Shown here in pieces: positions 7,601-16,435 of a stretch of 64,000 nucleotides of DNA. The first letter of the stretch is position 1; each line of letters starts with the position of its first letter. Below the pieces are notes generated by a model. The model saw nothing but the letters and a program-made list of their open reading frames with translations, was not told the DNA's origin and ran no database searches. The DNA comes from Bog-473 sp035552095 (GTDB taxonomy: Bacteria; Actinomycetota; Acidimicrobiia; Acidimicrobiales; RAAP-2). Location: positions 38,937-102,936 of the forward strand of contig DASZMA010000142.1 in the NCBI GenBank assembly GCA_035552095.1, in the 5' to 3' direction. The translations under genes and the position numbers were made by a program.

Positions 7601-8415
7601 CCCGGGCCATACGCTCCGAGCTGCTCAAAATGCGGACCTTGCCCGGCATGTGGGTCGTCCTGCTCCTGGCCTTCCCCCTCACCGCGCTCTTCGTGATTGT
7701 GGTCTTCCTGATGGCCGGGTCACATGAGTTTCCCCACCAGACCTTCGCCTCGGTCAGCACCCTGCGCGATCGGCGCCTCCTGTTGGGTTCCGGGTTCCAA
7801 GCCGTCACCCTGCTCGGGCCGCTGCTGGGGGTGCTCTGCATCACCACCGAGTACCGGCACCAGACGGTCACCGGCACCCTCCTGCTGACACCCCAACGCG
7901 GCCGGGTGCTGACGGCCAAGGTCGTGGCGACGGCTATCTGGGCCGTCGGCCTTTCGATCCTCACCTTCGTGGCCGTGGCCGTCGTCGGGCTGCCCTGGAA
8001 CGCGGCCATGGGCGGATCGGCCGGCCCGGTGCTCAGCCAGGTCGGTGCGGTGGTGCCCGAACTGGTCGTGGCCACCGTCCTGCTGGCGCTGTTCGGATTG
8101 GGGTTCGGGACGCTGGTCAAGAACCAGATCGCCGGCGTGCTGGTCACTGTCGGCGGCACCCTGATCCTCGAGGGGCTCATCGTGTTCCTGGTCAACATCA
8201 TCTTCCACTACGACCTCAACTGGATGCCCAATGAGGCCACGGCCGCCTTCGCCGGCGTCATCGCCCGGGGCACCGGCTTCGGGGAGGGTGGCGGCAACAG
8301 CTCCTTGAACTTCGGGCTCCTGAACTGGTGGGGCGGCGGCCTGGCCATGCTGGGCTGGGGGATCGTCCCGCTCACCATCGGCTACTTCACCACGTTCCGC
8401 AAGGACGTCACCTAA
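7597..8415 (+). CDS. ABC-2 type transporter permease
   Basis: A 272-residue integral membrane protein with about six hydrophobic segments, beginning MTRAIRSELLKMRTLPGMW, the cytoplasmic helix typical of ABC-2 permeases that follow a CcmA/BcrA-like ATPase. The conserved 'TTEYRHQTVTGTLLLTP' loop is present. It is coupled to the ATPase by a GTGA overlap and probably forms a homodimeric channel with it. It converges on the amidohydrolase gene with only 13 bases between stops. Confidence 0.9.
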   Translation: MTRAIRSELLKMRTLPGMWVVLLLAFPLTALFVIVVFLMAGSHEFPHQTFASVSTLRDRRLLLGSGFQAVTLLGPLLGVLCITTEYRHQTVTGTLLLTPQRGRVLTAKVVATAIWAVGLSILTFVAVAVVGLPWNAAMGGSAGPVLSQVGAVVPELVVATVLLALFGLGFGTLVKNQIAGVLVTVGGTLILEGLIVFLVNIIFHYDLNWMPNEATAAFAGVIARGTGFGEGGGNSSLNFGLLNWWGGGLAMLGWGIVPLTIGYFTTFRKDVT

Positions 8416-8428
8416 GTCGGCCCCGTGG

Positions 8429-10096
8429 TCAGCCCCGCAGCATCACCCCGGGGCGCGCCGCCAACCCCTCGTCACTGGCGCTGCCGTCAACCCGGATGGG
8501 CACGCCGTTGACCAGGGTGTGGGTCATCCCCACCGGGGCGTCGGCCGTCAGCCGCTCGCCGTTGGCCGGGAAGTCACGGATACGGCGCAAGGGGCCGGGT
8601 GCCACCGTGGCCGGATCGAACACGCAGAGGTCGGCCGCCTGGCCGACCGCCACCGTGCCCCGGTCGGCCAGCCCGTAGACCTGGGCCGGCTCTCCGGTCA
8701 ACTTGTGAATGGCCCGCTCCAACGGCATCACCCCGCGCTCGCGGACCCAGTTCCCCAACAGATCGGTGGAGAAGCAGGCGTCGCAGAGCTGGGAGACGTG
8801 GGCGCCCGAGTCGGCCAGGCCCAGCAGCACGTTGTCCCGGGGCAGCAGCCAGGCGATGCCCTCGGGGTCGTCGTTGGCCAGTACCGACCAGAAGCGCGCC
8901 GACAGATCGTCGTCGAGCGAGATGTCGAGCATGACGTCGAGCGGGGTGCACCCGCGCTCCTCGGCCACGACCATGACCGGCCGATCGGCCAGGTCGGGAT
9001 GGGAGGCCGACTCGGCCACGGAGATGTTGGCCCAGTTGAGCGGGAAGCCGCCCTGCTGCCCACTCACGTCGGCCCAAGCCGACTCCCGCCAGGACGGGTC
9101 CCGGTAGGCCGCCAGGCGGTCGACCTTGGCCTTGCCCATGAGGGCGGCGAACGACGGTCGCATGTTGAGGGTGAAGGGCTCCGACAGGTTCATCTGGAAG
9201 ACCAGGGGGCGGCAGGAGACCTGGGGCCACACCTCGACCCCGTCGGCCCAGGCCGCGTCGTGCTCCGCGATCACCTTCTCGTGGTAGGGGTAGCCCTTGA
9301 CCGTGAGCAGGGCGGTCCAGGTGAAGGGGCGGCCGATCTCGCGTTGGAGGGCGAACACCTCCTGGTGCGAGAAGACGCCACCGGGCAGCAGCGCCACCAC
9401 CCCCCGGCCGCTGGCGCGGACAGGCTGGAGCAGGGCCCGCAGCTCAGCCAGATCGGCCACCCGCGACGGCACCGGGCGACCGCCGTCGCCGTTGTGGGTG
9501 GGCGAGGAGCTGGAGGCGAACCCGGCCGCCCCGCCGGCCATCGCCTCGGCCACCACCGTCTGCATGCGGACGATCTCGTCCTCGGTGGCCGCCCGCTCGT
9601 AGGCCTCCTCGCCCATGACGAAGAGACGGACGGCCGTGTGGCCGACATAGCAGGAGAAGTTGAGGGCGACGCCACGCCGCTCAATGGCGTCGAGGTATTG
9701 CGGGAACGTCTCGAACTCGCTCCAGGGGACGCCAACGGAGAGCGTGTCGAAACTCATGTCCTCGACGTGCTGCAAGGTGCGGGCCAGCAACGCCACGCCG
9801 TCGGGGCGGATGGGGGCGATGGAGAAGCCGCAGTTGCCAGCCACCACCGTCGTCACGCCGTGGAACGACGAAGGGGTGAGCGAGGGATCCCAGAACACCT
9901 GGGCGTCGTAGTGGGTGTGGATGTCGATGAAACCGGGGGACACCACCTGGCCCGTCGCATCGAGCACGCGGGTGCCGCTCAGTCCCGGACCGATCTCGGT
10001 GATGCGGCCGTCCCGCACCGCCACGTCGGCCACCTGGCCTGGCGCGCCCGTCCCGTCAACCACCGTGCCACCGCGAATGACTATGTCAGCGCTCAT
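8429..10096 (-). CDS. N-acyl-D-amino-acid deacylase-family amidohydrolase
   Basis: A 555-residue metal-dependent amidohydrolase of the D-aminoacylase type. Visible are the metal-binding IDIHTHYDAQVFWDP motif, the GVTTVVAGNCGFSIAP strand that contributes the family Cys ligand, and the C-terminal LGLADSGAHVSQLCD metal site. The C-terminal small beta domain (GTVAVGQAADLCVFDP) completes the fold. Members remove acyl groups from N-acyl-D-amino acids or related amides; the exact substrate cannot be read here. The start ATG at 10096 has AGGAG seven bases upstream. It diverges from an alpha/beta hydrolase gene. Confidence 0.9.
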   Translation of the reverse strand: MSADIVIRGGTVVDGTGAPGQVADVAVRDGRITEIGPGLSGTRVLDATGQVVSPGFIDIHTHYDAQVFWDPSLTPSSFHGVTTVVAGNCGFSIAPIRPDGVALLARTLQHVEDMSFDTLSVGVPWSEFETFPQYLDAIERRGVALNFSCYVGHTAVRLFVMGEEAYERAATEDEIVRMQTVVAEAMAGGAAGFASSSSPTHNGDGGRPVPSRVADLAELRALLQPVRASGRGVVALLPGGVFSHQEVFALQREIGRPFTWTALLTVKGYPYHEKVIAEHDAAWADGVEVWPQVSCRPLVFQMNLSEPFTLNMRPSFAALMGKAKVDRLAAYRDPSWRESAWADVSGQQGGFPLNWANISVAESASHPDLADRPVMVVAEERGCTPLDVMLDISLDDDLSARFWSVLANDDPEGIAWLLPRDNVLLGLADSGAHVSQLCDACFSTDLLGNWVRERGVMPLERAIHKLTGEPAQVYGLADRGTVAVGQAADLCVFDPATVAPGPLRRIRDFPANGERLTADAPVGMTHTLVNGVPIRVDGSASDEGLAARPGVMLRG

Positions 10097-10189
10097 CGTT
10101 CTGCTCCTGGGTCGCTGGGGTGCCCCATCGTGGCAGTCCTGCCCCTGCCGTGCACGCCCCGGAGTTGCCGAGGCTCAACCTCGACCAGG

Positions 10190-10195
10190 TACGGT
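10190..10195 (+). promoter_or_regulatory. Possible promoter (TACGGT) for the 10.2-kb hydrolase gene
   Basis: TACGGT is preceded at a 19-base spacing by TTGCCG (10165-10170). It lies in the 156-base divergent region 10097-10252, in which I see no gene. Confidence 0.3.
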
Positions 10196-10252
10196 GGGAG
10201 CGCTGCGGGGCAACGATTGCGCCGTGGCTGGCCCACGACCGAGGTGTCCAAA

Positions 10253-11368
10253 TTGGCTGAAGGGTTTCTCAGGCGTAAGGGAGCACCGCAGCCGGTGGAC
10301 TCGCTGCAGATTTCCGGCGCCATCGTGGCCCCCTCCGACGGCCCATCCCCGGTTGAGCTGGTCGATGCCGGTCACGCGCCCCACGGCCTGGGCATTGTGC
10401 GCGACCAGTACGTGCGCAAGATCCGCAAGACGCCGACCATCCGCATGGTCCCCAGTTCCATGATGATCGAGGGCCGCCGCTTACGCTTCGCCGTGTCGGA
10501 CAACGTGCACGCCCACGGGCCCGATGGGCCGGGGACACCACCGATCTGGGCCGTGAATATCCACGGCTACTTCGCCGGCGGGGGCATGTACTGGCGGGAA
10601 AGCGCGCGCCTGGCCGAACAGCTGGGCTGGCGGGTCATCAACCCCAGCCTGCCCGGATTCGGTGGCAGCGACCCGCTCGACTGGCACGACGTGTCGATGG
10701 AGAGTTTGGCCAATCAGGTCATGGCCATCATCCACCAGGTCGACGCCGGCCCGGTCGTCGTCCTGGGCCACTCCATGGGCGGTGCGGTGGCGGTGCAGTT
10801 CGCCCACGACCACCCGCGGCGCACCCTCGGGGTCATCTACCGCGACGGTGTGAGCACACCGGCCTGGAAAGACCGCCACGGCATCCTGCCCACGCTGCTG
10901 GCACCGTTCGCCCCCGACCTGGCGCCCATGATCGACATGGTGGCCTCGGTGGTGTTCGACCTGCCCGACCTCTTCATCGGCCGCATGTACTCAACCGTGC
11001 GGTCCGTGCTGCCCGACGTGCGCCGCAATATCCGCACCGTCGGCCAGACCATGCCCATCGGCAGCCTGCTCATGTCCGTCGACCAGCGGACCGAGGTACG
11101 GGCCCTGGTGGCCCAGCAGATGCCGATCCTCAACGAGTGGGGCTGCTTCGACCGCATCACGCCCGGCGCCGCCGCCACCGAGTTCGCCAGTGTGGCCCGC
11201 GCCCCGGTGCAGTGGGTCCCGGGCGGCCACAGCTGGATGCTGGCCCGGCCCCAGGGGCAGTCCGATATTTTGACCCACCTCTCCTCCGGCCGGGCCTTCA
11301 TGGCCAAGGTGGATGACCGCTGGCGCCAGTTCACCTCCCGTGACCACACCCTGCGCGCCGTCAACTGA
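10253..11368 (+). CDS. Alpha/beta-fold hydrolase
   Basis: A 371-residue alpha/beta hydrolase. The nucleophile elbow is GHSMGG (Ser), the oxyanion region is NIHGYFAGGG, and NPSLPGFGGSD is the typical strand-4 segment. The terminal His is probably in VPGGHSWML. The first ~80 residues precede the fold and are unassigned. The start is uncertain because no ATG is near; TTG 10253 is chosen for the GAGG 8 bases upstream, and GTG 10244 or 10295 are alternatives. It could be a lipase, esterase or epoxide hydrolase-like enzyme. DedA follows 54 bases downstream in the same direction. Confidence 0.82.
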   Translation: MAEGFLRRKGAPQPVDSLQISGAIVAPSDGPSPVELVDAGHAPHGLGIVRDQYVRKIRKTPTIRMVPSSMMIEGRRLRFAVSDNVHAHGPDGPGTPPIWAVNIHGYFAGGGMYWRESARLAEQLGWRVINPSLPGFGGSDPLDWHDVSMESLANQVMAIIHQVDAGPVVVLGHSMGGAVAVQFAHDHPRRTLGVIYRDGVSTPAWKDRHGILPTLLAPFAPDLAPMIDMVASVVFDLPDLFIGRMYSTVRSVLPDVRRNIRTVGQTMPIGSLLMSVDQRTEVRALVAQQMPILNEWGCFDRITPGAAATEFASVARAPVQWVPGGHSWMLARPQGQSDILTHLSSGRAFMAKVDDRWRQFTSRDHTLRAVN

Positions 11369-11422
11369 TGACGAGCTGAACCGACCGGAGCAGCCCGTGC
11401 CACGGTCCCGCCGGGTCCCATC

Positions 11423-12106
11423 ATGATCGCCCACCTCCTCAACCCCATCCTCAACCTGCACGGGTGGGAGGCCTATCTCCTCGTTGGCGTCCTGGTCTTC
11501 GCCGAGGCCTCGGTCATGCTCGGCTTCATCTTCCCGGGCGAGACCGCGGTGATCCTGGGCGGTGTGGTGGCCTCGCGAGGGCACGTCAATATCTTCGCCC
11601 TGATTGTGGTGGTGGTCCTGTGCGCCATCGTGGGCGACACCGTCGGCTATGCCGTCGGCGAGAAATGGGGTCGCCGCCTGCTCGACACGCGGTTCTTGCG
11701 CAAGCGGCAACGGCTACTGGACCGGGTGCTGCAGGAACTGAACCGCCGGGGCGCCATCGCGGTCTTCCTGGCCCGCTTCACCGCGTTCCTACGAGCCGTG
11801 GTTCCGGGCCTGGCCGGCGTATCGGCCATGCGGTACCGCACCTTTCTACCGGCCAATGCTGCCGGCGGCCTGGTCTGGGGCACCGCCTTCTGCCTCCTGG
11901 GCTACTTCGTGGGCAGTGCGTACACCAAGGTGGAGAGCGCTTCGGGCACCGCCTCGGATGTGCTGCTGGGCCTGCTGGTCGTCGTCATCGTGGTGCTCAG
12001 CGTCCGGCGGCGGCGCAAGGAGAAGGCGGAGCTGGCCGAGGCGGGGCCGTCGGTCGAGACCGGGCCGATGCCCGGGGCACCGCCAACGCCCGGTGAGCCC
12101 ACCTGA
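11423..12106 (+). CDS. DedA-family membrane protein
   Basis: A 227-residue member of the DedA/VTT family of undecaprenyl-phosphate or phospholipid flippase candidates. The conserved signatures are present: GFIFPGETAVILGGVVA, IVGDTVGYAVGEKWGRRLL, and the key FLARFTAFLRAVVPGLAG (F-x-x-R plus the second Arg). About five hydrophobic helices or re-entrant loops are visible, then a charged tail rich in Glu and Pro. It converges on the GH1 gene with 3 bases between stop codons, inside a shared hairpin. Confidence 0.9.
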   Translation: MIAHLLNPILNLHGWEAYLLVGVLVFAEASVMLGFIFPGETAVILGGVVASRGHVNIFALIVVVVLCAIVGDTVGYAVGEKWGRRLLDTRFLRKRQRLLDRVLQELNRRGAIAVFLARFTAFLRAVVPGLAGVSAMRYRTFLPANAAGGLVWGTAFCLLGYFVGSAYTKVESASGTASDVLLGLLVVVIVVLSVRRRRKEKAELAEAGPSVETGPMPGAPPTPGEPT

Positions 12107-12122
12107 CCCTCAGCCGGTCAGG
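12102..12122. terminator. Shared hairpin enclosing both convergent stop codons (DedA/GH1)
   Basis: CCTGACC (12102-12108) and GGTCAGG (12116-12122) are perfectly complementary around a 7-base loop. The DedA TGA (12104-12106) is in one arm and the GH1 stop (12110-12112) is in the loop. There is no T tract. Confidence 0.5.
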
Positions 12123-13651
12123 ACCGATCGATCCCCGGCCACGAGGCCGCCCACCACGGCCCGGAAGGCAGCGGCCGCGTCGTCCCCGGCGGCGTCGGTG
12201 TCCATCCACTTGACCGTGCCCCCGGGGTCGCTCCGATCCATCCCGAAGATCCCCAGCCGAGGCTCGTAGGAGCCCCATTCGTAGTTGTCCATGAGCGACC
12301 AGTGCAGGTAGGCCGTGACGGGAGCGCCCTCGGCGATGGCGTCGACCACGGCGCCCAGGTGCTCCCGGATATAGCGCGGCCGGTCCCAGCCGTCCTCGCG
12401 GGACAGGCGGCGTCCGTCCACCACCTGGGTGGCCATGCCGTTCTCCACCACCCAAAGCGGGAGCCCGGGGTGCAGCCCCGACTCGGTCCGGCACCAGGCG
12501 CGCAGGCCGTCCGGATGCGGGGGGACGTGCCACATGGCGGTCCCGGTCGACCAGTCGCGCTTGCCGCCGGCCCGGCGGCGACCCGGGAGCCGCAGGGCGT
12601 GGCTGGCGATGGGGTCGTAATAGTCGAAGCCGACGGCACCGAGCGGGCTCGCTTGGGCCGACCGGTAGACGGCATTTAGGACGCGCCGGGGTGCCGGCCG
12701 GCGGGCCCCGTGGCGCACCTGGGCCCACAGCGGGCCGCCCCCGGCCCCCCGGTCGGTACCGTAGGGGCTCACGGCGGCGAAGAAGCGGCGCAGCAGGTAC
12801 TCGCCTCCGTGCTGCGGCGGCAGGGCGGCATCGTGCAGGGCGCGGCGCTCGTCGATGTAGCGGTCGACGTCGGAGACCGGCACCCCGTTGGCCCGCAGCA
12901 AGAGGAGATCGGTCAGCAGGCGATCGTGCTCGTAAATGGACGAGGAGCTGGTGTTCAGCGTGACCACGGCCTCGGGCTGCTCACCGGTGATGGCGTCAGC
13001 GGCCAGCACGTGGGCCGTCAGCAGGTTGTCGAGCACGCAGTAGGCGTCGGCGAAGGCGGCCCGTCGTCCGGGTGGGGTGGCCCCCTCGACCCACCCCATC
13101 AACATCAGGATGTTGGGCTCGTTGATGGTCACCCAGCGCCGGCAGTAGGGAGCGAGCGCCGGGACGATGCGCTGCACGTGGGCGGCGAAGCGATCAGGTG
13201 ACCCCGGCCGCAGCCAGTACTCCTCGCCCAACCAGTAGGGATGGGTGAAGTGGTGCAGGGTGACGATGGGGTCCAGTCCCCGGGCGACGCACATGGAGAG
13301 GATCTCGACGTAGCGCTCGAGGGCGGCCTGGTCGAACTGATCGGGCTCAGGCTCGAGTCGGGCCCATTCGACCGAGAGGCGAAAGGCGTTGCAGCCGATC
13401 GCCGCGGCGCGGTCCAATGCCTCCTCGGGGTGGGCCCAGAAATCACAGGCCACCCCGGAGCGCTCGACCCGGCCCGCCCGCTCCCAGTTCAGCCAGTTGT
13501 TGCCGGGCTCGCCGTAGCCGTTGTAACCGCCCTCGACCTGGTAGCCGGCCGTGGCCACCCCGATGGCGAACCCGTCGCCCAAGAGGCTCGGTGCCTTGGC
13601 CCGGCGGGCCCGAGCCGCGGTGGACGAGCGGGGTTTGGCGGCAGCCGGCAC
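12110..13651 (-). CDS. Glycoside hydrolase family 1 beta-glycosidase
   Basis: A 513-residue (beta/alpha)8 glycosidase. The acid/base Glu178 lies in TINEPN (family norm T-x-NEP) and the nucleophile Glu403 in VVENGMAT (family norm x-ENG). Also present are the N-terminal GVATAGYQVEGG, FRLSVEWARLEPEPD and the C-terminal YLHWSLMDNYEW. All catalytic features are intact, so it should be an active retaining beta-glycosidase; the sugar is unknown. There is no signal peptide; the Ala/Arg-rich first 22 residues are unassigned. Only 3 bases separate its stop from that of DedA. Confidence 0.92.
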   Translation of the reverse strand: MPAAAKPRSSTAARARRAKAPSLLGDGFAIGVATAGYQVEGGYNGYGEPGNNWLNWERAGRVERSGVACDFWAHPEEALDRAAAIGCNAFRLSVEWARLEPEPDQFDQAALERYVEILSMCVARGLDPIVTLHHFTHPYWLGEEYWLRPGSPDRFAAHVQRIVPALAPYCRRWVTINEPNILMLMGWVEGATPPGRRAAFADAYCVLDNLLTAHVLAADAITGEQPEAVVTLNTSSSSIYEHDRLLTDLLLLRANGVPVSDVDRYIDERRALHDAALPPQHGGEYLLRRFFAAVSPYGTDRGAGGGPLWAQVRHGARRPAPRRVLNAVYRSAQASPLGAVGFDYYDPIASHALRLPGRRRAGGKRDWSTGTAMWHVPPHPDGLRAWCRTESGLHPGLPLWVVENGMATQVVDGRRLSREDGWDRPRYIREHLGAVVDAIAEGAPVTAYLHWSLMDNYEWGSYEPRLGIFGMDRSDPGGTVKWMDTDAAGDDAAAAFRAVVGGLVAGDRSVLTG

Positions 13652-13681
13652 GTCACTCAGCTTGGCATGGCCGCTGGCCGG

Positions 13682-14287
13682 TCAGGGCTGGTGCGGGGTG
13701 ACCGAACGCATCCGGCGCAGGGCCGCGGCCACGATCTCGACCTCGTCGCGGGCGTCACGGACCAGGGACCGGAGTTGAGGCTCGGTGGCATCACTGCCGG
13801 CCCGGAGCGCGGCCATCTGGACATCACGGGCGGCCTGCATGACCTCGGCCACCTGCGCGCGCAGAGGGTCGGGGCGACCCTGGGCCAGCGGCAGCCGGCG
13901 CTCCAACCGCAACAGGCGGTCGAGTTCGCCTCCGACCCGGCGCAGGGAGCGGCATACGGCCGGCAGCTCGGCCACCGGAGCGTCGACCGTGTCGGCGTGG
14001 CCCACGGCGGCTTCGGCGTCTTCAATGGCCAGCCACATTCTGCGCCGGGCTCGGGTCGCCGTGCCGCTGGCCAGTTCCTGCGGGGTGGCCCGAGCGGCCA
14101 GCCGCTCCCGCCAGGCCTTCAGCACGGACAGGCCGTTCATGGCCTCCCGGGTCGCCACATGGGACCGCACCCGGTGCCAGCGCCGGCGTACGTAGCGGCG
14201 CAGGCCGATGAAGGCCACCGCGGCACCGATCAACAGCAGTGCGCCGGCGATGAGCAGGGCCTCGAGCAGGTGAGCTAGGGACGACAC
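13682..14287 (-). CDS. Hypothetical membrane-anchored helical protein
   Basis: A 201-residue protein I do not recognise. One N-terminal membrane helix (about residues 8-30) is followed by a basic stretch (RRYVRRRWHRVRSH) and a cytoplasmic region of long amphipathic helices. The GTG at 14287 has TAGACT 6 bases upstream on the minus strand, so the transcript is probably leaderless. It diverges from the VC0807-like gene, whose promoter has the same architecture. Confidence 0.7.
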   Translation of the reverse strand: MSSLAHLLEALLIAGALLLIGAAVAFIGLRRYVRRRWHRVRSHVATREAMNGLSVLKAWRERLAARATPQELASGTATRARRRMWLAIEDAEAAVGHADTVDAPVAELPAVCRSLRRVGGELDRLLRLERRLPLAQGRPDPLRAQVAEVMQAARDVQMAALRAGSDATEPQLRSLVRDARDEVEIVAAALRRMRSVTPHQP

Positions 14288-14293
14288 ACCAAA

Positions 14294-14333
14294 AGTCTAC
14301 GACCGGGCCCGAAGAACCTTCAGGCGGTACATT
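14294..14333. promoter_or_regulatory. Divergent leaderless promoters
   Basis: Minus-strand TAGACT (14294-14299) is 6 bases before the GTG at 14287. Plus-strand TACATT (14328-14333) is 6 bases before the GTG at 14340. The 52-base region contains nothing else that I recognise. Confidence 0.5.
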
Positions 14334-14339
14334 TGCCCC

Positions 14340-15038
14340 GTGGCCGAACCTGCCTCAGACTGGGAACCGGGCGTACCCTCCGTGCGCAGTCTGCTGCCCA
14401 GTGTCCTGGGCGGGGCGGTCGTGCCCCTGAGCGTCTACTACCTGGTGCGCCATCACGTTCGCTCGGATGCCGACGCGTTGATCATCGCCGGCATCTTCCC
14501 GGCCGCCTGGGTCCTGGTGCAGTTCATCCGCCAGCGCCGGGTCGACCCCATCGGGGCCATTGTGCTGTTCGGCTTCGTGGTCGGCGTCCTCGTCTCGACC
14601 CTGCTCGGCGGCAACGCCTACGTGCTGAAGGCCCGGGACTCGGTGTTCACGGCCGTGTTCGGCATCGCCTGTCTGGTCTCGCTGGCGGCGGCCAAGCGGC
14701 CGGCCATCTTCTACATCGGCCGCTTCATGTCCGCCGGCAGCGACCCCGAGCGCATCGCCGCCTACGACGGGCTGCACGATCTCCCCGGGGGCGAGCGCAC
14801 GTTCCGGCTGCTGACCCTGGTCTGGGGCCTCGGACTGCTGACCGAGGCGGCCACCCGTCTCGTCCTGGCCGCCTTCCTGCCGACGGGCACCTTCCTGGCC
14901 GTGTCCCCGGTCATCTCCGCCGTCGCCATCGGCTCGATGTTCCTCTTCACCGTGCGCTACAGCAACCGGGCCCGGGCCCAGGGGGTCGCCGCTCTCCTGG
15001 AGGCGGAGCTGGCCACCCCGCCAATTCCTCCGGCCTGA
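14340..15038 (+). CDS. VC0807-like multi-pass membrane protein
   Basis: A 232-residue protein with about six hydrophobic helices. It resembles the uncharacterised VC0807-type family: SLLPSVLGGAVVPLSVYYLV at the N-terminus, ARDSVFTAVFGIACLVSL in the middle, and a late LTLVWGLGLLTEAATRLVLA helix. The GTG start is set by the -10 box 6 bases upstream. The function is unknown. Confidence 0.7.
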   Translation: MAEPASDWEPGVPSVRSLLPSVLGGAVVPLSVYYLVRHHVRSDADALIIAGIFPAAWVLVQFIRQRRVDPIGAIVLFGFVVGVLVSTLLGGNAYVLKARDSVFTAVFGIACLVSLAAAKRPAIFYIGRFMSAGSDPERIAAYDGLHDLPGGERTFRLLTLVWGLGLLTEAATRLVLAAFLPTGTFLAVSPVISAVAIGSMFLFTVRYSNRARAQGVAALLEAELATPPIPPA

Positions 15039-15048
15039 CCCGTCCCAT

Positions 15049-15054
15049 TAGTGT
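15049..15054 (+). promoter_or_regulatory. -10 box (TAGTGT) of the crotonase gene
   Basis: TAGTGT is followed by CAGCG, exactly as at the ctaC promoter (18146). It would give a leader of about 30 bases containing the GGGGGAG ribosome binding site at 15081-15086. Confidence 0.4.
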
Positions 15055-15092
15055 CAGCGGCGCACATCCGCGACTGATCAGGGGGAGCACCC

Positions 15093-15866
15093 ATGGCCGA
15101 TGAAGTCCTACGGGAACGTCGAGGGCACGTCGAGATCCTCACCATCAACCGACCCGAGGCCCGCAATGCCATCAATGGCGGCGTGAGCAAGGCCATGTCC
15201 GCGGCCATGGACGAGCTGGCCGATGACGCGGACTGCTGGGTGGTGGTCATCACCGGCAGCGGCGACAAGGCGTTCAGCGCCGGCATGGACCTCAAGGCCT
15301 TCTCCAGCGGGGAGGGGGGCGACATCATCGGCGCCAGCGGCGGCTTCGCCGGGCTCACCATGCGGGACTTCGAGAAGCCCATCATCGCTGCCGTCAACGG
15401 CTCCGCCCTGGCCGGCGGGTTCGAGATCATGCTGTCCTGCGATCTGGTGGTGGCGGCCGAGCACGCCACCTTCGGCATCCCCGAAGCCAAGCGCGGCCTC
15501 ATCGCCGGCGCCGGGGGTCTCATCCGCATGCCCAAGCGGCTCCCCATGGCCATCGCCCTGGAGCTGGCCATGACCGGTGATCCCATTGACGCCGAGCGGG
15601 CCCACGCCCTGGGCCTGGTCAACAAGGTGGTCCCCGCCGACGCGCTGCTCAGTGAGACGCTGGCCCTGGCCGAGCGGATCGCCGCCAACGCGCCCCTGGC
15701 CGTCCGTTACTCCAAGAAGGTGATGAAGCAGGCCGCCGACGTGCCCGAGTCCGAAGGCTGGAAGATCAACCAGGCGGCGGTGGGCGTCGTCTTCTCGTCG
15801 GCTGACGCCATGGAGGGACCCGTCGCCTTCGCCGAGAAGCGGCCGCCCAACTGGCAGGGGAAGTAG
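15093..15866 (+). CDS. Enoyl-CoA hydratase/isomerase (crotonase) family protein
   Basis: A 257-residue crotonase. The CoA-binding SAGMDLKAF and the oxyanion-hole loop NGSALAGGFEIMLSCD are clear. The second catalytic region is FGIPEAKRGLIAGAGG, which keeps the Glu corresponding to Glu164 of rat hydratase; the other hydratase Glu (position 144) is replaced within the GGFEIML segment context, so isomerase or another crotonase activity is also possible. The ATG has GGGGGAG upstream. It stands alone, between two membrane-protein genes. Confidence 0.88.
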   Translation: MADEVLRERRGHVEILTINRPEARNAINGGVSKAMSAAMDELADDADCWVVVITGSGDKAFSAGMDLKAFSSGEGGDIIGASGGFAGLTMRDFEKPIIAAVNGSALAGGFEIMLSCDLVVAAEHATFGIPEAKRGLIAGAGGLIRMPKRLPMAIALELAMTGDPIDAERAHALGLVNKVVPADALLSETLALAERIAANAPLAVRYSKKVMKQAADVPESEGWKINQAAVGVVFSSADAMEGPVAFAEKRPPNWQGK

Positions 15867-15923
15867 GGCGGGTCTTGGCCGGCGGGGCAGAGGCACACCC
15901 ACCCGACGGGCCGCTGAGTCGCC

Positions 15924-16328
15924 GTGCTTGCACCATGGGTTGACACCCTCCGCTTAACCCTTCATGTGCTGGCGGCCTCCGTCTGGGTGGGTGGCCAGAT
16001 CGTGATGCTGGGCCTGGTCGGGCCGGCCCGCACCTTGAGCTCCGAAGCACCGCCGGTCCTGGCCCGGGCCTTTGCCCGCCTGGCCTGGCCGGCGTACGCC
16101 GTCCTGGTCGCCACCGGTTTCTGGAACATCTCCACCTTTCACTGGGCTGACCAGAGCGCGGCCTGGAAGGCGGTCCTCATGGCCAAGATCGTGGTGGTCG
16201 TGGTGGCCGGCCTGGGCGTGCTGCTCCATTCCCGGGCCCGCTCCAAGAGCGCCCTGGCGCTGTGGGGCTCGGTGGCCGGGCTGGCCAGCGTGGCAGCGCT
16301 GGTCATGGGCGTGCTCCTGGCCGGGTGA
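15924..16328 (+). CDS. CopD-like four-helix membrane protein
   Basis: A 134-residue integral membrane protein with four hydrophobic helices. The first helix carries LHVLAASVWVGGQI, the H-x-x-A-A-x-x-W-x-G-G pattern seen in CopD-domain proteins, which handle copper or haem in the membrane. Proximity to tatA and the cytochrome oxidase genes makes a role in oxidase copper or haem supply conceivable, but that is inference. The GTG start lies 57 bases after the crotonase. Confidence 0.6.
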   Translation: MLAPWVDTLRLTLHVLAASVWVGGQIVMLGLVGPARTLSSEAPPVLARAFARLAWPAYAVLVATGFWNISTFHWADQSAAWKAVLMAKIVVVVVAGLGVLLHSRARSKSALALWGSVAGLASVAALVMGVLLAG

Positions 16329-16383
16329 GACCGGGACGGCCCCGCTCCGCTCCACGGCGCGGTGGGGCCAGGCGCCGTTGGGT

Positions 16384-16389
16384 CTAACC
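16384..16389 (+). promoter_or_regulatory. -10 box (TAACCT) of tatA
   Basis: TAACCT would start a leader of about 40 bases that carries AAGGAG at 16424-16429. Confidence 0.35.
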
Positions 16390-16435
16390 TGATTGACGGT
16401 GCACCGCCACGTGAACCGAGGCTAAGGAGATGCAG

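Noticed and set aside
8519..10252. The upstream extension of the alpha/beta hydrolase frame across the amidohydrolase gene
   Set aside because: It is antisense to an intact amidohydrolase and is low-complexity.
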